Origin: Xenorhabdus griffiniae
GTDB lineage: Bacteria; Pseudomonadota; Gammaproteobacteria; Enterobacterales; Enterobacteriaceae
Length of the DNA: 64,000 nucleotides
Direction of reading: 5' to 3'
NCBI RefSeq assembly: GCF_001028135.1
Contig: NZ_LDNM01000082.1
Coordinates: 17,923-81,922, forward strand
In this document: one piece after another, positions 1 through 9,977 of the stretch
Numbering within the stretch: the first letter of the stretch is position 1
Layout of the letters: each line of letters starts with the position of its first letter
The notes under the pieces: model-generated
What the model was told of the DNA's origin: nothing
The model's input: the letters and a program-made list of their open reading frames with translations, nothing else
Database searches by the model: none
Made by a program: the position numbers and the translations under genes

Positions 1-538
1 GAGGAGCTAAATCATACCAAATACCACTACCGGCTCCGGCAGCTTCACGCCAGCGCTGACGAACAACGGGACGGTAACGATCAAAATGAGTTTCATAATA
101 TTTTAGTGTTCCCAATTTATTTTCTTTAATAATTGATTTCACCGTCAGAAAACCAGAGTCCCAGCGGCGATTATGAAATACAGATAGCAATAAATTGGCT
201 TCTTCCGCTTGCTTTTTCAATGCTTGAGCTTGTTCTACCGTAATGGTAAAAGGCTTATCAACGATGACATGTTTACCTGCCGCCAATGCCTGTTGTGCCA
301 ATGGGTAATGAGTATCATTTGGAGTTGGGATCACAATAAGGTCAATGTTGGGATCACGGAAGAGTTCCTCCGGTGAAGAAACGACCGATATTGCTGGCCA
401 GTCTTTTTTAACTTTATCTGCATCACTGCTGGAAATAGCAACGCATTCAATATTGAATGTTCCTGCAATCAATGGCGCATGGAACGTTTTACTTGCATAA
501 CCATAACCTACCAACCCAACTTTTAAAAAATCACTCAT
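1..538 (-). CDS. ydgJ: Gfo/Idh/MocA-family NAD(P)-dependent oxidoreductase, 3' end outside the window
   Basis: The reverse strand reads from an ATG at 538 off the left edge without a stop, giving the first 179 codons. The N-terminus is a Rossmann fold with VGLVGYGYASKTFHAPLI near residues 6-23. A later stretch, VIPTPNDTHYPLAQQAL, and a GKHVIVDKPFT segment are typical of the Gfo/Idh/MocA family, where the Lys of the DKP motif acts in catalysis. Members oxidise or reduce sugars, inositols and related alcohols with NAD(P); the substrate cannot be told here. In E. coli ydgJ lies near ydgK and rsxA, and the same neighbourhood is seen here, so I use that symbol. The C-terminal substrate domain is not visible. 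Confidence 0.85.
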   Translation of the reverse strand, partial: MSDFLKVGLVGYGYASKTFHAPLIAGTFNIECVAISSSDADKVKKDWPAISVVSSPEELFRDPNIDLIVIPTPNDTHYPLAQQALAAGKHVIVDKPFTITVEQAQALKKQAEEANLLLSVFHNRRWDSGFLTVKSIIKENKLGTLKYYETHFDRYRPVVRQRWREAAGAGSGIWYDLAP

Positions 539-687
539 AGCTGCCTCTAAAAAATGATCGTAAATCAGGCATCAGAAAGTATCACCACCTCTCACACGTT
601 AGCAAATCCTGATTCCAGTATTACGCTCTTTTTCCTATAATCATTTTCCTAATATCCAAAACACTCATGATGGAGTGAAAACCTCTT

Positions 688-1128
688 ATGTATCAGTCCA
701 ATGATTATTATCGTATTAATGGCTGGTTATTAGCACCTGCGGCATATCTAATCATGACATTAATTGCTGCCGGTCTGATGTTACTGTTATATATAATGAC
801 GTTTATCCATAAAAATGAAGCTATTCATCAAATAGGGGGGAGTTTTACTGCATTGTGGTATGCCTCAGTATTAACCACGACAATGATGTGGTGTTTTACT
901 GTATGGGTATTGAAACTCCTTTTTATTCGTTCAAAACGATTCCCACGAATCTTTATTATGTGGCTGATGGTTTCCGTGCTGATAGCCATAAAAACTTTTG
1001 CCTTTTCTCCTATTTCTGATGAAATGGCAATACGTTCCCTATTATGGCCATTACTGGCTGCTGCCGTTTTCATTCCTTATATTAAACGCTCCCACCGGGT
1101 GAAAATGACTTTCACACAAGATCGATAA
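688..1128 (+). CDS. ydgK: YdgK-like inner membrane protein (DUF2569)
   Basis: This 146-residue protein has four hydrophobic stretches (about residues 13-37, 52-76, 88-106 and 115-131), consistent with a small polytopic inner-membrane protein. The opening YYRINGWLLAPAAYLI matches the start of the DUF2569 family as I remember it. E. coli ydgK sits directly upstream of rsxA, as here. A GGAG lies 16-19 bases before the ATG at 688. No biochemical role is known to me for the family. It is separated from rsxA by about 117 bp that carries two inverted repeats, so it may be transcribed apart from the rsx operon. Confidence 0.8.
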   Translation: MYQSNDYYRINGWLLAPAAYLIMTLIAAGLMLLLYIMTFIHKNEAIHQIGGSFTALWYASVLTTTMMWCFTVWVLKLLFIRSKRFPRIFIMWLMVSVLIAIKTFAFSPISDEMAIRSLLWPLLAAAVFIPYIKRSHRVKMTFTQDR

Positions 1129-1162
1129 CATACCCCACAATTGATTGTTATCATTGCCCCAC

Positions 1163-1184
1163 TTCCCCACGTTCAGGTGGGGAA
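1163..1184. repeat. Perfect 8-bp hairpin resembling an IS200/IS605 terminal stem-loop
   Basis: TTCCCCAC at 1163-1170 and GTGGGGAA at 1177-1184 are exact inverted repeats around the 6-base loop GTTCAG. A TCAA tetranucleotide lies at 1192-1195. GC-rich hairpins of this kind followed by a short tail are typical of IS200/IS605-family ends, but no transposase frame is nearby. It could equally be a leader structure of rsxA or a weak terminator of ydgK. A second inverted repeat, GATAACA/TGTTATC at 1124-1130 and 1146-1152, covers the ydgK stop. Confidence 0.35.
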
Positions 1185-1245
1185 TTTCTACTCAAACTAT
1201 GTAAGCCGTGTTCCATTTTCCAATATCTTATTTTCAGGTATAGCA

Positions 1246-1827
1246 ATGACTGAATACCTTTTGTTATTTATTGGCACAGTTTTGGTCAATAACTTTGTTT
1301 TAGTAAAATTTTTGGGTCTGTGCCCATTTATGGGTGTGTCCAAAAAACTCGAAACCGCCATCGGTATGGGGCTGGCCACAACTTTTGTTCTTACCCTGGC
1401 CTCTATTTGTTCATGGCTGGTAAACACATTCATTCTTGTCCCGCTTGACTTGGCTTATTTGCGAACTCTGAGCTTTATTCTCGTTATTGCGGTTGTCGTT
1501 CAGTTTACTGAACTGGTCGTCCGCAAAACCAGCCCGACGCTTTATCGCTTGTTAGGCATTTTCTTGCCACTGATTACAACTAACTGTGCTGTCCTTGGTG
1601 TTGCATTACTGAATGTCAATCAATCCCACGATTTTTTACAATCTGCGGTCTATGGCTTCAGCGCTGCCGCAGGTTTTTCGCTCGTCATGGTGCTATTTGC
1701 CGGCATTCGGGAACGCCTGGCCGTTGCCAACATTCCTCTCCCATTTCGTGGTTCATCAATAGGGCTTATTACCGCAGGGTTAATGTCCCTCGCATTTATG
1801 GGATTTAGTGGTTTGGTGAAATTCTAA
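1246..1827 (+). CDS. rsxA: RsxA, membrane subunit of the Rsx/Rnf electron-transport complex
   Basis: RsxA is an integral membrane subunit of the Rnf-type complex, which in E. coli moves electrons from NADH-level donors to reduce SoxR and switch off the superoxide response. The 193-residue product starting [16 protein letters not shown] has six predicted membrane helices and the conserved [20 protein letters not shown] segment near residues 14-33. Its length equals E. coli RsxA. The frame is open upstream to 1141, but the family N-terminus and the conserved sequence begin at the ATG at 1246, so I place the start there. It is the first gene of a six-gene operon and overlaps rsxB by one base. 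Confidence 0.95.
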   Translation: MTEYLLLFIGTVLVNNFVLVKFLGLCPFMGVSKKLETAIGMGLATTFVLTLASICSWLVNTFILVPLDLAYLRTLSFILVIAVVVQFTELVVRKTSPTLYRLLGIFLPLITTNCAVLGVALLNVNQSHDFLQSAVYGFSAAAGFSLVMVLFAGIRERLAVANIPLPFRGSSIGLITAGLMSLAFMGFSGLVKF

Positions 1828-2450
1828 TGATGTCATTATGGGTTGCTATCGGCGTGTTAAGCATACTCGGATTAGCTTTTGGCCTAATCCTTGGTTTTGC
1901 TGCTCGTCGTTTTAAAGTAGAAGAAGATCCGATTGTTGAAAATATCGACAATCTATTACCCCAGAGTCAATGTGGACAGTGCGGTTACCCTGGTTGCCGC
2001 CCCTACGCTGAAGCGGTTGCCAACAATAGTGAGATGATCAATAAATGCGCCCCCGGTGGAGAGCAAGTTATGATCAAAATCTCTGAATTGCTGGGTGTTG
2101 ATCCACAACCGTTGGATGGCGATGATAACGTTCAAAATCCAGCCAGAAAAGTGGCTTTCATTGATGAAGAAAATTGCATAGGCTGCACAAAATGCATTCA
2201 GGCTTGCCCTGTAGATGCCATTATTGGTGCAAACCGTGCCATGCACACGGTTGTTGGAGATCTCTGCACAGGTTGTGACCTCTGTGTCGCACCTTGCCCG
2301 ACAGATTGCATTACGATGATCCCCGTTGCTACTACTACCTCAAATTGGAAATGGGATTTAAACACCATCCCAGTAAAAAATATTCCCGTGACACCCGAAT
2401 CTACTTTGTTCACTTCTGTTAAGCCTGTTGAGGTTAAAACCCATGTTTAA
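1827..2450 (+). CDS. rsxB: RsxB, iron-sulfur subunit of the Rsx complex
   Basis: This 207-residue protein has one N-terminal membrane helix (about residues 5-27), then an Fe-S domain with CGQCGYPGC near residues 49-57. Two classic 4Fe-4S ferredoxin motifs follow: [12 protein letters not shown] near 113-124 and [12 protein letters not shown] near 143-154. Subunit B of Rnf-type complexes passes electrons between the membrane flavins and soluble carriers. The ATG overlaps the last base of the rsxA stop codon, and the gene runs 8 bases into rsxC, so translational coupling is likely. A second Met directly follows the first. Confidence 0.95.
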   Translation: MMSLWVAIGVLSILGLAFGLILGFAARRFKVEEDPIVENIDNLLPQSQCGQCGYPGCRPYAEAVANNSEMINKCAPGGEQVMIKISELLGVDPQPLDGDDNVQNPARKVAFIDEENCIGCTKCIQACPVDAIIGANRAMHTVVGDLCTGCDLCVAPCPTDCITMIPVATTTSNWKWDLNTIPVKNIPVTPESTLFTSVKPVEVKTHV

Positions 2451-4464
2451 TCTGCTCAACTTGCTTAACAAAAATAAAATATGGGATTTTGCTGGTGGTA
2501 TCCATCCACCAGAAATGAAGCTGCAATCCAGCCGTACCCCATTACGCCATGCACCATTGCCGGATGAATTAATCATCCCTTTACAGCAACATTTGGGACC
2601 AGAAGGCGAACTGCTGGTTAAAACGGGTGATAATGTGCTGAAAGGTCAGGCTTTAACGTTTGGAATGGGCAGAACAGTACCTGTTCATGCTTCCACATCC
2701 GGGACAATTATTGCAATTGAGCCTTACGTTACGGCTCACCCTTCCGGGCTAAAAGAATTGTGTGTCCGGTTGCGTCCTGATGGTAAAGACCAGTGGGGAG
2801 AACGTAACCCAGTCGCTGATTACACCACGCTGGATGTCGATGAAATATTGCGACGCATTCAACAAGCCGGTATTGCTGGCTTAGGTGGTGCTGGTTTTCC
2901 TACCGAAACAAAACTTAAAGGCGGACGACACAATCTCAAGACGGTGATCATCAATGCGGCTGAGTGTGAACCCTATATCACCGCTGATGACCGTTTAATG
3001 CAGGAACATGCGCAAGAGGTTATTTCGGGTATCCGTATTCTGATGCATTTGCTTAATCCAAAGCAGGTGTTGATCGGTATTGAAGATAACAAACCCGAAG
3101 CAATCAATGCCTTAAACGCAGCACTTAATGGTGATAAGTCCATTATTGTGCGCGTCATTCCAACAAAATATCCTTCTGGTGGTGCCAAACAACTGACCAA
3201 GATCCTGACCGGAAAAGAAGTACCTTCTGGCGGTCGTTCTTCTGACATCGGCGTTCTTATGCAAAACGTGGGAACAGTCGTGGCGATAAAGCGGGCTATT
3301 ATTGATGGCGAGCCGTTAATCGAACGTGTAGTTACGCTAACAGGCGAAGCTGTCACTTCTCCCGGTAATTTCTGGACTCGCCTCGGCACCCCCGTTCACT
3401 TCCTGTTACAACAAGCCGGATTTAACCCAGGATCAGAACAAATGGTCATTATGGGTGGGCCATTAATGGGATTCACTTTGCCTGATTTGAATGTCCCCAT
3501 CGTCAAAATCAGTAACTGTATTCTTGCACCTTCGGTACAAGAGATGGAACCCAAAGTCATTGAAGAAGCATGCATCCGCTGCGGCTTATGCGTTGAAGCA
3601 TGTCCTGCTGGATTGTTGCCACAACAACTGTTTTGGTTCAGCCGTGGGCAAGAACATGAAAAGGCCAAAAATCACCATTTATTCGACTGTATTGAATGTG
3701 GCGCCTGTGCTTATGTGTGCCCAAGTAATATTTCCCTGGTTCAATACTACCGACAGGAAAAAGCTGAAATATGGGCGATAGAAGCAGAAGCACGCCGTTC
3801 TACTGAAGCTAAAATGCGTTTTGAAGCCAAACAGGCACGTATGGAACGGGAAAAATTGGCGCGTGAAGAACGTCATAAGAAAGCGGCGGTTCAAGTAAAT
3901 AGCAGTGATAAAAGTGCTGTACAAGCCGCTCTTGCCCGTGCGAAGGAAAAACAGGGAAATACAGGCGAATCTGTCATTGTGCAGGCAGGCCAATTACCTG
4001 ACAATACGGCAGCAATTGCAGCACGTAAGGCCAGAAAAGACCAGTTGCGTACTCGTCAGGCAGAAAAACAAATTACTACAAGATTAAATATAGAAGAAGA
4101 TACATCAATATCGGTTGAAGGTAATGATCCGCGAAAAGCTGCCCTCGCGGCTGCAATAGCCAGGGCAAAAGCGAAAAAGGCAGCACAAAGAGCACAAAGT
4201 GGAGAGGTGGCAACGTCACCAGAGGAACCGCAAAAAAATAGCGCGGATGATAAGCAAGATCCACGTAAGGCAGCTGTTGCTGCGGCTATTGCGCGTGCTA
4301 AAGCCAAAAAAGCCGCTCAAAGCCAACCTGAATCGACTCTCCCCCAGACGGGTTCCGAAAAACCGGAAGAAACCGATCCCCGTAAAGCGGCTGTCGCGGC
4401 AGCTATTGCTCGGGCCAAAGCCAAAAAAGCCGCTCAAGCTCAAGAAAAAGTTACAACAGAATAG
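2443..4464 (+). CDS. rsxC: RsxC, NADH/flavin and Fe-S subunit with Ala/Lys-rich C-terminal repeats
   Basis: RsxC is the large peripheral subunit thought to take electrons from NADH. The frame begins at 2428, but the family N-terminus (a short leader followed by [14 protein letters not shown]) fits the ATG at 2443, which has GAGG 10-13 bases upstream. That start gives 673 residues. Seen in order: an N-terminal barrel-like part, the [13 protein letters not shown] nucleotide-binding segment near 145, [16 protein letters not shown] near 175, and two 4Fe-4S motifs, [12 protein letters not shown] near 376 and [12 protein letters not shown] near 415. A charged helical linker follows, then three tandem copies of DPRKAA(L/V)[14 protein letters not shown]. 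coli RsxC also carries this repeat, with the copy number differing between species. It overlaps rsxB by 8 bases. Confidence 0.95.
   Translation: MFNLLNLLNKNKIWDFAGGIHPPEMKLQSSRTPLRHAPLPDELIIPLQQHLGPEGELLVKTGDNVLKGQALTFGMGRTVPVHASTSGTIIAIEPYVTAHPSGLKELCVRLRPDGKDQWGERNPVADYTTLDVDEILRRIQQAGIAGLGGAGFPTETKLKGGRHNLKTVIINAAECEPYITADDRLMQEHAQEVISGIRILMHLLNPKQVLIGIEDNKPEAINALNAALNGDKSIIVRVIPTKYPSGGAKQLTKILTGKEVPSGGRSSDIGVLMQNVGTVVAIKRAIIDGEPLIERVVTLTGEAVTSPGNFWTRLGTPVHFLLQQAGFNPGSEQMVIMGGPLMGFTLPDLNVPIVKISNCILAPSVQEMEPKVIEEACIRCGLCVEACPAGLLPQQLFWFSRGQEHEKAKNHHLFDCIECGACAYVCPSNISLVQYYRQEKAEIWAIEAEARRSTEAKMRFEAKQARMEREKLAREERHKKAAVQVNSSDKSAVQAALARAKEKQGNTGESVIVQAGQLPDNTAAIAARKARKDQLRTRQAEKQITTRLNIEEDTSISVEGNDPRKAALAAAIARAKAKKAAQRAQSGEVATSPEEPQKNSADDKQDPRKAAVAAAIARAKAKKAAQSQPESTLPQTGSEKPEETDPRKAAVAAAIARAKAKKAAQAQEKVTTE
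4126..4437 (+). repeat. Three tandem coding repeats in the 3' end of rsxC
   Basis: Units of 21 codons begin at 4126, 4258 and 4375, each encoding DPRKAA followed by an Ala-rich stretch and RAKAKKAA. The spacing is 44 then 39 codons because the linkers differ. The protein repeats are nearly identical while the DNA differs at many third positions, so these are old duplications held by selection rather than a recent slip. Such a helical, highly basic tail could bind nucleic acid, lipid head groups or partner subunits; that is a guess. Confidence 0.85.
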
Positions 4465-4476
4465 TGAAATTTATCG

Positions 4477-5556
4477 ATGAAATTTAGGCCAGTAAAAACT
4501 GACAACAACCAACTAAAAGTCGCTAGTTCGCCTTTTACACATAATCAAAAAAGCACCAGCCAGATCATGCTTTGGGTGGTTTTAGCTGCCATACCCGGTA
4601 TTGCTGTCCAGACCTGTTTCTTTGGCTCTGGAACCTTATTCCAGATCTTATTGGCTATCATTACCGCATTATTAGCTGAATCTGCTGCTATCGCATTAAA
4701 AAAACAACTAATACTGCCCTATCTCAAAGATAACTCTGCTTTAGTCACAGGATTGCTTTTAGGTATTAGCTTGCCACCATTAGCACCATGGTGGCTAATC
4801 GTGCTAGGCACCTTTTTTGCTATCATTATTGCTAAACATCTGTATGGCGGACTTGGGCAAAACCCGTTTAACCCTGCCATGATTGGCTATGTCGTTCTGT
4901 TGATCTCATTCCCTGTCCAAATGACCCGTTGGTTGCCCCCAGAATCTTTGCAGACATTCACTTTAACGCCATGGGATAGCTTGGTGGTCATTTTCACAGG
5001 ACATACGCCAGATAGCTCTACTTTGTTACAACTGCAACAAGGTATTGATGGATTAAGTCAGGCAACACCGTTGGACAGTTTCAAAACTGGCAGGTTGACT
5101 CACAATATTGATGAAGTATTGCAACAACCTATATTACAAGGTGTTTTAGCCGGCATTGGCTGGCAATGGATTAACGTGGCTTATTTGGTTGGCGGCCTGA
5201 TTATGCTCAACCGAAAAATCATTAACTGGCAAATCCCAACGGCATTTATTTTGTCACTGGGTATTTGTGCATTGATGAGTTGGTTTTTTGATCCTACTCG
5301 TTATTCACCGCCTTTATTGCAACTCTTTTCCGGTGCAACCATGTTAGGCGCATTTTTTATTGCAACTGATCCCGTTAGCGCATCAACAACACCAAAAGGC
5401 CGTTTGATTTACGGAGCCATTATTGGTGTGCTTATTTGGATAATTCGAGTTTATGGTGGTTATCCTGATGCGGTTGCATTTGCGGTATTACTGGCAAACA
5501 TATGTGTACCACTTATTGACCATTACACCCAGCCTCGTGCTTACGGCCATAAATAG
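4477..5556 (+). CDS. rsxD: RsxD, FMN-carrying membrane subunit of the Rsx complex
   Basis: This 359-residue protein has about nine or ten membrane helices. The family markers [18 protein letters not shown] (near residues 127-144) and [18 protein letters not shown] (near 286-303) are both clear. In RnfD/NqrB proteins the Thr of the SGAT motif carries covalently bound FMN. It is a few residues longer than the E. coli protein, with the extra length in the hydrophilic N-terminus before SSPFTHNQ. The start at 4477 follows the rsxC stop by 12 bases. It is the fourth gene of the rsx operon. Confidence 0.93.
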   Translation: MKFRPVKTDNNQLKVASSPFTHNQKSTSQIMLWVVLAAIPGIAVQTCFFGSGTLFQILLAIITALLAESAAIALKKQLILPYLKDNSALVTGLLLGISLPPLAPWWLIVLGTFFAIIIAKHLYGGLGQNPFNPAMIGYVVLLISFPVQMTRWLPPESLQTFTLTPWDSLVVIFTGHTPDSSTLLQLQQGIDGLSQATPLDSFKTGRLTHNIDEVLQQPILQGVLAGIGWQWINVAYLVGGLIMLNRKIINWQIPTAFILSLGICALMSWFFDPTRYSPPLLQLFSGATMLGAFFIATDPVSASTTPKGRLIYGAIIGVLIWIIRVYGGYPDAVAFAVLLANICVPLIDHYTQPRAYGHK

Positions 5557-5572
5557 GAAAAGAGAGTGTACT

Positions 5573-6199
5573 ATGTTAGAAACTATGCGTCGTCACGGGA
5601 TTACCCTTGCAATTTTCGCGGCTTGTACGACAGGGTTAACCGCCATTGTTTATTCATTAACAAAGGATCGGATCGCCGAACAGGCAGCTTTGCAGCATAA
5701 GGTATTGTTGGATCAAGTTGTTCCTCCTGCTTTATACGACAATGATCTGCAAAATGAATGCTATCTAGTGACAAACAATGCATTAGGCAATGAACTACCT
5801 CACCGTCTTTACCTCGCCCGTAAAAAAGACGTTCCGGTCGCCGCTGCGTTAGAAAGTACGGCGCCTGATGGCTATTCAGGGGCGATTCAATTACTGGTTG
5901 GTGCCGATTTTTCCGGTAGCATACTGGGTGTTCGTGTCACTGAACACCATGAAACACCGGGTTTGGGCGACAAAATTGAAACCAGAATTTCCCATTGGAT
6001 CTATGCTTTCTCCGGCAAAAAAATCATGTCAAAGGATGATCACAATTGGGCAGTCAAAAAAGATGGCGGAGAGTTTGACCAATTTACCGGTGCAACCATT
6101 ACACCACGTGCTGTTGTCAGTGCCGTTAAACGAACTGCGCTTTATCTGGAAACAGTACCAACGCAACTTTCTTCCCTGCCAACTTGTGAAGAGAAATAA
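5573..6199 (+). CDS. rsxG: RsxG, periplasmic FMN-binding subunit of the Rsx complex
   Basis: RsxG has one N-terminal membrane helix (about residues 8-28) and a periplasmic FMN-binding domain. The motif [11 protein letters not shown] near residue 172 holds the Thr that takes phosphoester-linked FMN in this family, and [14 protein letters not shown] and [14 protein letters not shown] are also conserved. The frame is open from 5453, inside rsxD, but the proper start is the ATG at 5573: it begins [13 protein letters not shown] like E. coli RsxG, gives 208 residues (206 in E. coli), and has a purine-rich AGAGAG 7-12 bases upstream. Confidence 0.95.
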   Translation: MLETMRRHGITLAIFAACTTGLTAIVYSLTKDRIAEQAALQHKVLLDQVVPPALYDNDLQNECYLVTNNALGNELPHRLYLARKKDVPVAAALESTAPDGYSGAIQLLVGADFSGSILGVRVTEHHETPGLGDKIETRISHWIYAFSGKKIMSKDDHNWAVKKDGGEFDQFTGATITPRAVVSAVKRTALYLETVPTQLSSLPTCEEK

Positions 6200-6201
6200 T
6201 C

Positions 6202-6903
6202 ATGAATGAAGCTAAGAATCTATTTATTCAGGGACTCTGGAAAAATAACTCCGCATTGGTGCAGCTTTTAGGGCTTTGCCCTTTATTGGCCGTTTCCTCC
6301 ACAGCAACCAATGCTCTGGGATTAGGATTAGCGACAACACTGGTTTTAGTGAGTACCAATATGGCAGTGTCAGCCTTACGTCGCTGGGTTCCTCATGAAA
6401 TCCGTATCCCAATTTATGTGATGATAATCGCGTCTGTCGTCAGCGCTGTCCAGATGTTAATCAATGCCTTTGCTTTCGGACTCTACGGATCATTAGGTAT
6501 TTTTATTCCCCTGATTGTGACTAACTGTATCGTGATTGGTCGTGCTGAAGCCTACGCATCAAAGAATTCAATCTACCATTCGACGATTGATGGCCTTTCA
6601 ATGGGGCTGGGAGCAACTTTCGCCTTATTCGTATTGGGTTCCATGCGAGAAATTTTGGGGAACGGGACGATTTTTGATGGTGCGGATTTATTGCTGGGTA
6701 GTTGGGCCAAATCACTGCGTATTGAAATAATTCATCTGGACTCCCCTTTCCTACTTGCCATCTTGCCACCGGGTGCTTTCATTGGGTTAGGTTTGATGCT
6801 GGCAGGAAAATATATCATCGATGAACGCATCAAAAATCGGACAGAAAATAAAGAACGCCGGTACCTGGAAAAAGGCTGTGGAAGCCATATCACAAGAGGC
6901 TGA
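6202..6903 (+). CDS. rsxE: RsxE, membrane subunit of the Rsx complex
   Basis: RsxE is a six-helix membrane protein related to RsxA; the two are thought to form an inverted pair around the electron path. The 233-residue sequence shows [19 protein letters not shown] near residues 15-33, the counterpart of the RsxA segment, and [17 protein letters not shown] near 105. Length matches E. coli RsxE (231). It starts 2 bases after the rsxG stop and is the last rsx gene. The nth gene follows 11 bases later and is probably co-transcribed. Confidence 0.95.
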   Translation: MNEAKNLFIQGLWKNNSALVQLLGLCPLLAVSSTATNALGLGLATTLVLVSTNMAVSALRRWVPHEIRIPIYVMIIASVVSAVQMLINAFAFGLYGSLGIFIPLIVTNCIVIGRAEAYASKNSIYHSTIDGLSMGLGATFALFVLGSMREILGNGTIFDGADLLLGSWAKSLRIEIIHLDSPFLLAILPPGAFIGLGLMLAGKYIIDERIKNRTENKERRYLEKGCGSHITRG

Positions 6904-6914
6904 AGTAACCAGAT

Positions 6915-7547
6915 ATGAATCAACAAAAACGGATTGAGATACTCACCCGTTTACGGGATAACAATCCACATCCAACTACTGAGCTGGTGTTTAATTCTCC
7001 ATTTGAGTTGCTGATTTCTGTATTACTATCTGCGCAGGCTACAGATGTCAGCGTAAATAAAGCAACGGCAAAACTATACCCCGTAGCTAATACTCCGCAG
7101 GCGATCCTTGATTTGGGTGTTGATGGTTTAAAGGAGTATATAAAAACCATTGGGTTATATAACACTAAAGCTGAAAACGTGATCAAAACCTGCCGGATAT
7201 TGCTGGAAAAACACCAAGGAGAAGTACCGGAAGATCGCATAGCGCTGGAAGCGTTGCCAGGTGTCGGTCGAAAAACGGCTAACGTTGTTTTAAATACCGC
7301 TTTTGGCTGGCCAACCATTGCCGTTGATACACATATTTTTCGTGTCAGCAATCGAACCCATTTTGCCCCAGGAAAGAATGTTGATGAAGTTGAGAAGAAC
7401 TTATTGAAAGTTGTGCCAGCCGAATTCAAGGTTGATTGTCACCATTGGTTGATTCTGCATGGTCGCTATACTTGCATTGCTCGTAAACCGCGCTGTGGAT
7501 CTTGTATTATTGAGGATCTTTGTGAATATGCGGATAAAACCGAATAG
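6915..7547 (+). CDS. nth: Endonuclease III, DNA N-glycosylase/AP lyase for oxidised pyrimidines
   Basis: Nth removes oxidised pyrimidines from DNA and nicks the abasic site in base-excision repair. The helix-hairpin-helix LPGVGRKTANVV contains the catalytic Lys120, followed by Asp138 in VDTHIFRV. The 4Fe-4S cluster ligands are Cys187, Cys194, Cys197 and Cys203. All six positions have the same numbering as I recall for E. coli Nth, and the length of 210 is one short. It follows rsxE by 11 bases, the same linkage as in E. coli; pairing with the SoxR-reducing system ties it to oxidative stress. Confidence 0.97.
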   Translation: MNQQKRIEILTRLRDNNPHPTTELVFNSPFELLISVLLSAQATDVSVNKATAKLYPVANTPQAILDLGVDGLKEYIKTIGLYNTKAENVIKTCRILLEKHQGEVPEDRIALEALPGVGRKTANVVLNTAFGWPTIAVDTHIFRVSNRTHFAPGKNVDEVEKNLLKVVPAEFKVDCHHWLILHGRYTCIARKPRCGSCIIEDLCEYADKTE

Positions 7548-7944
7548 TAAAAAATCTTAAATTTCCATTAGTCTGTCTTCTATTTGATCATTACAGGAGG
7601 CAGACTGAAAAACCATATTATTATTGTTTCTTCTCTGTTGAAATTTATAGACACGTTAAGATGGATTCGGTTTTTTGGATAACTCAATAAGTATGTTGTA
7701 ACTAAATATTGCTTATTGCTTTTTCAAACGTTACCTAATACGGATTAGACTGTAATATCACTAACAACACTGTCGTATCAGTGGATGAGCAGAAATAGCT
7801 TTCCGCGTTTCAAAAAACGGCTAATTTTTGACCTTATACCGCAGTTTTTCCTGTTTTGATAAGATGTTACTTGCTCCACACTCTCGATTCGCGTAAAACT
7901 GTTGTCCAAAATTATCAATAATAACTCCATATTCTCTTGATATT
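7548..7944 (+). other. 397-bp gap between nth and rnb without a convincing gene
   Basis: E. coli has the peptide transporter dtpA after nth; nothing like it remains here. An imperfect 11-bp hairpin with GU pairs (AGTCTGTCTTC at 7570-7580 and GGAGGCAGACT at 7598-7608) lies shortly after nth and may end its transcript, although no T-run follows. The GGAGG inside that hairpin precedes an in-frame CTG that opens a 26-codon frame, which I do not trust. The rest is AT-rich and should hold the rnb promoter; no hexamer pair stood out. Confidence 0.5.
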
Positions 7945-9882
7945 ATGTTTCAAAATAATCCGCTGCTTGCACAGCTAAAACAGCAACTTCACGCCCAGAC
8001 CCTGCGTGTAGAAGGTTTAGTCAAAGGAACTGAGAAAGGTTTTGGATTTTTAGAAGTCGACGGCCAAAAAAGTTATTTCATTCCGCCCCCTTACATGAAA
8101 AAAGTCATGCACGGTGATCGGATTTCTGCGGCTATCCACACAGACAAAGAGAAAGAAATTGCCGAACCTGAGTCTCTGATTGAACCCTTCCTGACCCGTT
8201 TTGTAGGAAAGGTCCAGAAGAAAGAAAATGATAACCGACTATGGATTATTCCTGATCACCCATTATTAAAAGACACTATCCCTTGCCGCCCAGCAAACCA
8301 CGTTGACCATACCTTTGAAAATGGCGATTGGGCCGTAGCTGAAATGCGCCGACATCCCCTGAAAGGCGATCGTGGTTTCCATGCCGAAATAACGGGTTAT
8401 ATTACGCAAGGTGATGACCATTACGCACCGTGGTGGGTAACATTAACTCGCCACGAACTGGAACGCGAAGCGCCAGCGATGCTGGATTGCCAGTTGGATG
8501 ATAGTTCTATCGAACGCATCGATCTGACCGCTCTTGATTTTGTCACTATTGACAGTGCAACAACCGAAGATATGGATGATGCCCTGCACATCACCAAAAA
8601 TGATGATGGCAGCCTGAAACTTTCTATTGCAATTGCTGATCCCACTGCTTATATCAAAGCGGGTAGCGAACTGGACAAAATTGCCTATCAGCGTAGTTTC
8701 ACCAATTACCTGCCAGGCTTCAATATTCCAATGCTCCCTCGTGAGCTATCTGATGACTTATGTTCCCTGCGCCCTAACGTGCGCCGCCCTGCCCTGGTTT
8801 GTCAGGTTTCAATTTTCGAAGATGGTCAACTGGGCGATGATATTCAATTCTTCTCTGCTTGGGTTGAATCTAAATTTAAACTGGTTTATGACGAAGTTTC
8901 AGACTGGTTAGAAGACCGGGAAGGTTGGAAACCAGGATCAAACGCCGTAATTAGCCAAATCACCCTTCTGAAAGAGATGTTCGAACGTCGAAACAACTGG
9001 CGTCTGCAAAATGCCTTGGTTTTCAAGGAACGCCCGGATTATCGATTTATCCTTGATGAAAATGGCCATGTTGTTGATATCGTTATTGAACAGCGCCGTA
9101 CAGCTAACCGTATTGTCGAAGAAGCCATGATTGCAGCAAACTTATGTGCAGCTAAAATTCTGCGTGATAAGTTAGGCTTTGGTTTTTATAACGTCCACAC
9201 TGGCTTTGAACCTACCCAGATTGAGCAGGTCGTTGAAGTTCTCAAGGAAAACGGCATTGAAGCTAATGCCGAAGCATTACTGAATCTGAACGGGTTTTGT
9301 GAATTGCGCCGTGAACTGGATAAACAACCGACCCAATTCCTGGACAGTCGTATCCGCCGTTTCCAAACATTTGCTGAAATCAAAACAGAACCAGGCCCAC
9401 ACTTTGGTTTAGGATTTGATGCTTACGCGACCTGGACATCCCCTATCCGTAAATACAGCGATATTATCAACCACCGTCTGTTGAAAGCAATTATCCAGCA
9501 AGTGGAAATAGAAAAACCCACTGAAGATTTTTGCCTGCGATTAACAGAGCGGCGCCGAGCTAACCGCATGGCAGAGCGTGATGTTGGTGATTGGCTCTAT
9601 GCCCGTTTCTTGCAGCCTCATGCTGGCACAGATAAAACATTCCCGGCAGAAATTATCGATATCGCCCGTGGTGGTCTACGAGTTCGACTGGTAGATAACG
9701 GAGCTATCGCTTTCGTCCCCGGACCATTTTTGCATGCTGTTCGTGATGAACTTCAATGCAGTCAAGAAACAGGTTCCGTATTGATTAAGGGTGAAACGGT
9801 TCATCGCCTGAATGACATCATCGATGTTCGTATTGAAGAGGTCAGAATGGAAACCCGCAATATTGTGGCACGTCCTGTATAG
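7945..9882 (+). CDS. rnb: Exoribonuclease II
   Basis: RNase II degrades single-stranded RNA processively from the 3' end. The 645-residue protein opens [16 protein letters not shown] like E. coli RNase II (644 residues). It shows cold-shock RNA-binding domains, the central RNB domain with the metal-binding set Asp203, Asp209, Asp211 and Asp212 in [12 protein letters not shown], and a C-terminal S1 domain. [20 protein letters not shown] and [17 protein letters not shown] are further RNB hallmarks. No strong Shine-Dalgarno site precedes the ATG at 7945, but the N-terminal match fixes the start. A Rho-independent terminator follows 33 bases after the stop. Confidence 0.97.
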   Translation: MFQNNPLLAQLKQQLHAQTLRVEGLVKGTEKGFGFLEVDGQKSYFIPPPYMKKVMHGDRISAAIHTDKEKEIAEPESLIEPFLTRFVGKVQKKENDNRLWIIPDHPLLKDTIPCRPANHVDHTFENGDWAVAEMRRHPLKGDRGFHAEITGYITQGDDHYAPWWVTLTRHELEREAPAMLDCQLDDSSIERIDLTALDFVTIDSATTEDMDDALHITKNDDGSLKLSIAIADPTAYIKAGSELDKIAYQRSFTNYLPGFNIPMLPRELSDDLCSLRPNVRRPALVCQVSIFEDGQLGDDIQFFSAWVESKFKLVYDEVSDWLEDREGWKPGSNAVISQITLLKEMFERRNNWRLQNALVFKERPDYRFILDENGHVVDIVIEQRRTANRIVEEAMIAANLCAAKILRDKLGFGFYNVHTGFEPTQIEQVVEVLKENGIEANAEALLNLNGFCELRRELDKQPTQFLDSRIRRFQTFAEIKTEPGPHFGLGFDAYATWTSPIRKYSDIINHRLLKAIIQQVEIEKPTEDFCLRLTERRRANRMAERDVGDWLYARFLQPHAGTDKTFPAEIIDIARGGLRVRLVDNGAIAFVPGPFLHAVRDELQCSQETGSVLIKGETVHRLNDIIDVRIEEVRMETRNIVARPV

Positions 9883-9914
9883 GACTGTCTTATAAATAAT
9901 TTCTGTAAACATCT

Positions 9915-9940
9915 CTGCCGCCATAAATGGCGGCAGTTTT
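9915..9940 (+). terminator. Rho-independent terminator of rnb
   Basis: CTGCCGCC at 9915-9922 pairs perfectly with GGCGGCAG at 9929-9936 around an AUAAAU loop, followed by four T. It sits 33 bases after the rnb stop and only 38 bases before the bla start, so bla must have its own promoter overlapping or just after this hairpin. Confidence 0.85.
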
Positions 9941-9977
9941 GCAATAACAATAAGATAATCCCTATGAGGACTTCCAC

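Noticed and set aside
2973..3389. A 138-codon frame antisense to rsxC
   Set aside because: It lies wholly inside the well-supported rsxC gene on the other strand, with no matching family; it reflects codon bias of rsxC.
6920..7429. A 169-codon frame antisense to nth
   Set aside because: nth is certain from its catalytic and Fe-S residues; the antisense frame is a shadow.
7606..7686. A 26-codon CTG-started frame after a GGAGG in the nth-rnb gap
   Set aside because: The GGAGG is buried in a hairpin, the start codon is rare, and the product is not recognisable.
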